Source of the DNA: Chlamydiae bacterium RIFCSPHIGHO2_12_FULL_49_9
GTDB lineage: Bacteria; Chlamydiota; Chlamydiia; Chlamydiales; SM23-39
Assembly: GCA_001794935.1 (NCBI GenBank)
Contig: MGLY01000024.1
Location: 3,340 to 10,551 of the forward strand
Length of the DNA: 7,212 bases
Reading direction: 5' to 3'
A program made the translations under genes and the position numbers. The notes beneath the pieces were generated by a model. The model saw nothing but the letters and a program-made list of their open reading frames with translations. It did not search any database and had not been told where the DNA came from. Every line of letters starts with the position of its first letter. Position 1 is the stretch's first letter. Positions 4,322-7,212 of the stretch are shown here, piece by piece.

Positions 4322-5668
4322 ATGATAGAAGAGTTGCTTCAGCAGGAAGAAGGAAAAACCCTAGAGTTTAAAGAGAACAGCAAAAGCTTGGATAGAATCA
4401 TCCATACGATCATCGCGTTCGCGAATACCGCAGGTGGAAAAGTTCTTATTGGGGTCAAGGATAAGACGAAAGAGATCGTGGGGCTGCAAGACCCCGTCCA
4501 AGAAGAGATGCGGCTCGCAAACGCAATCGCAGATTCTATAGAACCCCTTTTCAACCCAGACATTCACGTGGTGTCATGGAGAAATAAAGAATTTCTACTC
4601 ATTCAAGTTCCCCACAGCGTAGGCCCCTACTACGCGAAGGCCAAAGGATTGAAAAAAGGAACTTACATTCGACTGGGTTCCACAAATCGACTGGCAGATG
4701 CGGCCATTTTAGCAGAGCTGGAAAGATTAGGAGAGAACGAATGCTTTGATGAGATGCCAACCTCCGGCTGCTCAATCCAAGACCTTGACCTTGAGGCCAT
4801 CAAGGCGTGTTTTAAAAAAGTGGGCAAGAAATTCGAAGAATCCAAAGCCTTTTCTCTTCATTTGTATCTGAAAAAACAATCCAAATCGATCCCAAGCAAA
4901 GGGGCTATCCTGCTATTTGGCAAAAACCGAACGGAAATCTTTCCTCATGCGACCATTCGCTGCGTTCGCTTTTCAGGGATAGCCAGGGATGAAGTCTTAG
5001 ATCATCAGGATGTCGACGACTATCTCCCGCTCGCTTTGGATAAAATTACATCGTTTGTGCAACGCAATACCAAATTGGGTGCAGAGATTGGCCCATCGAT
5101 CCGAAAAAATATCGCAGAATATCCACCCGTTGTAGTGAAAGAGGCCGTTACCAATGCTTTGATCCACACCGACTACAGCGCCGCTGGCAGTCAAACCCAA
5201 GTGGCTATTTTTGATGATCGGATCGAGATCACCAATCCAGGGGCTCTACCTTTTGGTCTCAATATGGAAGACGCCCTTCAAGGAGTCTCTCAACTGAGAA
5301 ACAGAGTCATCGGTCGTTGCTTTCGAGAACTGGAACTGATCGAGCTGTGGGGATCTGGCCTGAAGCGAATGATTTCTCAATGCCAAAAATCGGGAATAGC
5401 TATTCCGAAGTTTGAAGAATTAGGTCATTTTTTCCGTGTCACCCTATTTAATCGCAGAGAGGCAGTCCTTGTTGTCCGTGGATGGAGAAAAGACCTAATG
5501 GATTTGGTTGGGAAGCGAAAAGAAATCACCACAAAAGACGCAGCAACTTTTTGGAAAATCACAGACCGCGCAGCAAGGGTTCGCTTAAGGAAAATGGTCG
5601 AAGAGGGACTTGTCTCTGAAATATCCACCCATGCCTTTGATCCGCAGAAAAAATTTATCCTCAAATAA
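4322..5668 (+). CDS. AlbA_2 (Schlafen-type) / GHKL ATPase / winged-helix protein, COG2865-like putative transcriptional regulator
   Basis: This is a 448-residue protein from the ATG at 4322. The N-terminal third is an AlbA_2 domain: EGKTLEFK at 11-18, FANTAGGKVLIGVKD at 33-47, and YIRLGSTN at about 115-122. The middle is a HATPase_c_4/GHKL-like domain with the N-box EAVTNALIHTDY (274-285), DDRIEITNPG (298-307) and GSGLKRM (344-350). The last ~50 residues (about 401-431, TTKDAATFWKITDRAARVR) form a probable winged helix. This architecture is widespread in bacteria and archaea and often called a transcriptional regulator or wrongly RecG-like; its biochemical role is unknown. Length fits the family, so it looks intact. 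Start: ATG 4322 has TGAGA 7 nt upstream; the upstream in-frame GTG at 4301 has no ribosome site and lies inside the repeat block. It points against the T3SS genes and converges on sctN with a 19-nt gap and no visible terminator. It is probably acquired. Confidence 0.88.
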   Translation: MIEELLQQEEGKTLEFKENSKSLDRIIHTIIAFANTAGGKVLIGVKDKTKEIVGLQDPVQEEMRLANAIADSIEPLFNPDIHVVSWRNKEFLLIQVPHSVGPYYAKAKGLKKGTYIRLGSTNRLADAAILAELERLGENECFDEMPTSGCSIQDLDLEAIKACFKKVGKKFEESKAFSLHLYLKKQSKSIPSKGAILLFGKNRTEIFPHATIRCVRFSGIARDEVLDHQDVDDYLPLALDKITSFVQRNTKLGAEIGPSIRKNIAEYPPVVVKEAVTNALIHTDYSAAGSQTQVAIFDDRIEITNPGALPFGLNMEDALQGVSQLRNRVIGRCFRELELIELWGSGLKRMISQCQKSGIAIPKFEELGHFFRVTLFNRREAVLVVRGWRKDLMDLVGKRKEITTKDAATFWKITDRAARVRLRKMVEEGLVSEISTHAFDPQKKFILK

Positions 5669-5687
5669 ATCAATCTATTAACAGTCT

Positions 5688-7004
5688 CTAAGAAAAAAGA
5701 GCCTTGAGCTGGCGGATCGATTCTTCGAATGAGACTTTTTCATCGATTTGCTGCTTGAGGAAGCGGTTGACTTTGTCGATGTACTTGAGGGCAAAGTCGG
5801 CGTTTTTGTCTGAGCCCGGCTTGTACTCGCCGATGCGGATGAGAAGCTCGTTTTTCTTGTAGTTGGAGAGCACTTCGCGCAGCTTGGCGATGAGATCGAG
5901 ATGGGGCCTATCGACGATCTGAGGTAGGATTCGGCTGATGGAGGCGAGGACGTCGACGGCAGGGTAGTGGTATTGGCGCGCAAGTTCGGATGAGAGGATG
6001 ATGTGCCCATCGAGAATGGAGCGAACTTCATCTGCGACAGGTTCGTTGAGATCGTCTCCTGCGACGAGGATCGTGTAGAAAGCGGTAATGGAGCCTTTTT
6101 CCGAGTTGCCGGAGCGCTCGAGAAGGCGGGGCAGTGTGGCAAAAACGGAGGGTGTATAGCCGGCTCTTGCAGGCGGCTCTCCGGCGGCAAGGCCGATTTC
6201 TCGAAGAGCTCTTGCGTAGCGAGTTACCGAGTCCATCATCAAGATGACCGATTTGCCCTGATCGCGGAAGTATTCCGCAATGGCAGTTCCAACATAGGCT
6301 GCGTTGAGACGCATTTGGGCTGCTTGATCAGACGTTGAGACGATGATGACGGAGCGCTTCATGCCCTCAACGCCTAGATCGTTGATGAGAAATTCGCGCA
6401 CCTCGCGGCCCCTCTCTCCGATGAGCGAGATCACATTGACATCGGCCTTTGCATTGCGGGCGATCATGCCGAGAAGGGTCGACTTACCGACGCCTGCCGC
6501 TGCAAAAATGCCGACGCGCTGCCCTTTTCCGCAGGTGAGCACCGCATCGATACTGCGGACACCGACAGAGATCGGCTCTTCGATGAGTTGTCTTTTAAGC
6601 GGATCGGGAGGAGACGCTATGACGGGAACGCTGTCTTCTAATTCAAGGGGGCCTTTTTCATCTTCATCCAGAGGTTGTCCGAGGCCATTGAGTACGCGCC
6701 CCAAGAGCTGAGGGCCCACTTTGATATGCATCGGCATGCGGAGAGGGACGACTTCAGAAGAGGGGCCGATCCCCAACATATCGCCGAGGGGAGAGAGGAG
6801 AACTTCGTCTTTTGTAAAGCCGACGACTTCGGCCGCGAGCGGCTCTCCCTGGCGCTTGATTAAACAGACCTCTCCCATCTTCACTTGGGGAACGACGGCG
6901 CGGATCAGCATGCCGATCACCTCGGTGATGCGGCCATGCACGGTGGTCAACTCGACATCTTCGAGATGGCTCATGAGCTTATCGAAAGATGGCGATTGTT
7001 CCAT
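5688..7004 (-). CDS. sctN: Type III secretion ATPase SctN (CdsN)
   Basis: This is the 438-residue hexameric ATPase at the cytoplasmic base of the injectisome, which strips chaperones and unfolds substrates. It has an N-terminal beta-barrel domain (about 20-95, from TVHGRITEVIGMLI), Walker A AAAGVGKST (168-176), the catalytic-glutamate motif IGERGREV with E197, Walker B VILMMD ending at D258, the segment PPARAGYTPSVF (278-289), and the F1/T3SS ATPase signature PAVDVLASIS (348-357). A helical C-terminal domain ends in RQLKALFS. The G-V-G-K-S-T P-loop, GERGREV and full length identify it as an export ATPase, not F1 beta, and the setting makes it SctN rather than FliI. Start: ATG 7004 overlaps the stop of the preceding gene as TAATG; there is no clear Shine-Dalgarno, so coupling is likely. 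All catalytic residues appear intact. It is followed by the inserted AlbA_2 gene instead of sctO. Confidence 0.97.
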   Translation of the reverse strand: MEQSPSFDKLMSHLEDVELTTVHGRITEVIGMLIRAVVPQVKMGEVCLIKRQGEPLAAEVVGFTKDEVLLSPLGDMLGIGPSSEVVPLRMPMHIKVGPQLLGRVLNGLGQPLDEDEKGPLELEDSVPVIASPPDPLKRQLIEEPISVGVRSIDAVLTCGKGQRVGIFAAAGVGKSTLLGMIARNAKADVNVISLIGERGREVREFLINDLGVEGMKRSVIIVSTSDQAAQMRLNAAYVGTAIAEYFRDQGKSVILMMDSVTRYARALREIGLAAGEPPARAGYTPSVFATLPRLLERSGNSEKGSITAFYTILVAGDDLNEPVADEVRSILDGHIILSSELARQYHYPAVDVLASISRILPQIVDRPHLDLIAKLREVLSNYKKNELLIRIGEYKPGSDKNADFALKYIDKVNRFLKQQIDEKVSFEESIRQLKALFS

Positions 7005-7212
7005 TATAATTGCGTATTGAGGATTGTTTTAATCGAGTCGATCACTTTACTCAAAAGAACAGACGAGTATTCGATTTCTTGCTGGGCTTGGCTCATTTTG
7101 ACTTGGATGAGCATCATATCGCCGGGGCGTATGTCTTCGCCTGAGGCGGAAATATCTTTGAGCTTTTGTTGGACTGCGAGAAGCTGTTCTTGTCCATCAT
7201 TGACATAAGAGA
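7004..7212 (-). CDS. sctI: Type III secretion inner-rod-like protein SctI, C-terminal part
   Basis: Only the last 68 codons are in the window; the start lies beyond base 7212. The frame ends at TAA 7006-7004, sharing one base with the sctN ATG. The C-terminus has the look of YscI/PrgJ-type inner-rod proteins: 'GEDIRPGDMMLIQVKMSQAQ' then 'QEIEYSSVLLSKVIDSIKTI' and LNTQL, that is, an early 'P-x-x-M-L-x-x-Q-x-x-M-S' turn-helix and an amphipathic terminal helix. In Chlamydia the gene just before cdsN is CT668, which I believe has been proposed as the rod protein. A needle-type (SctF) protein is the main alternative, since the two share a C-terminal pattern. It belongs to the same operon as sctN. 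Confidence 0.68.
   Translation of the reverse strand, partial: SYVNDGQEQLLAVQQKLKDISASGEDIRPGDMMLIQVKMSQAQQEIEYSSVLLSKVIDSIKTILNTQL

Noticed and set aside
5669..5687. Bidirectional terminator between the convergent AlbA_2 gene and sctN
   Set aside because: The 19-base gap holds no inverted repeat; termination, if any, must occur inside the opposite gene.
5678..6190. 170-aa minus-strand open frame overlapping the sctN 3' half
   Set aside because: It is in another frame of the well-supported sctN ATPase; the Ser/Pro-rich translation is typical of a shifted frame.

Overview
The window is part of a type III secretion system (T3SS) operon from a member of the phylum Chlamydiae. All T3SS genes lie on the minus strand, so the operon reads from high to low coordinates. 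The order is sctI-like inner rod (3' end only), sctN ATPase, sctO stalk, sctP ruler, sctQ C-ring protein, then the 5' end of a Ser/Thr protein kinase of the Pkn5 type. This is the order I know from Chlamydia trachomatis CT668-CT669(cdsN)-CT670(cdsO)-CT671(cdsP)-CT672(cdsQ)-CT673(pkn5). SctO also shares a run close to chlamydial CdsO (DEGTSTDKIQQMKVYIK). Base composition of the T3SS genes (roughly half G+C by eye) and the DNA inserted between sctN and sctO suggest a chlamydia-related (environmental) lineage such as Waddlia, Criblamydia/Estrella or a relative, rather than Chlamydiaceae. The exact genus is inference only.

Layout: 1-240 kinase N-terminus (minus); 246-1331 sctQ; 1328-2470 sctP; 2475-3002 sctO; 3003-5687 non-T3SS insert; 5688-7004 sctN; 7004-7212 sctI-like C-terminus. 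Within the T3SS parts the genes are tightly coupled: TAATG overlap sctI/sctN, ATGA overlap sctP/sctQ, 4 nt between sctO and sctP, and 5 nt between sctQ and the kinase. SctN supplies ATP hydrolysis, SctO is the central stalk, SctQ the cytoplasmic sorting platform, SctP sets needle length, and SctI-like rod protein is the export substrate built first.

The unusual part is the 2.7-kb insert that separates sctN from sctO, which are adjacent in the Chlamydia order as I know it. It carries one plus-strand gene, convergent with sctN, for an AlbA_2 (Schlafen-type) / GHKL-ATPase / winged-helix protein of the COG2865 kind; one 109-aa charged orphan on the minus strand; and many non-coding structures. 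These are a ~170-bp fold-back element directly upstream of sctO, three TGTACG-type hairpins with a compensatory change, a perfect 22-bp palindrome, three CTTCCGGGT repeats at 11-12 bp spacing laid over a candidate promoter, and a diverged second copy of the last ten codons of sctN. The duplicated sctN end bracketing the AlbA_2 gene looks like the scar of a past insertion or recombination at the sctN 3' end.
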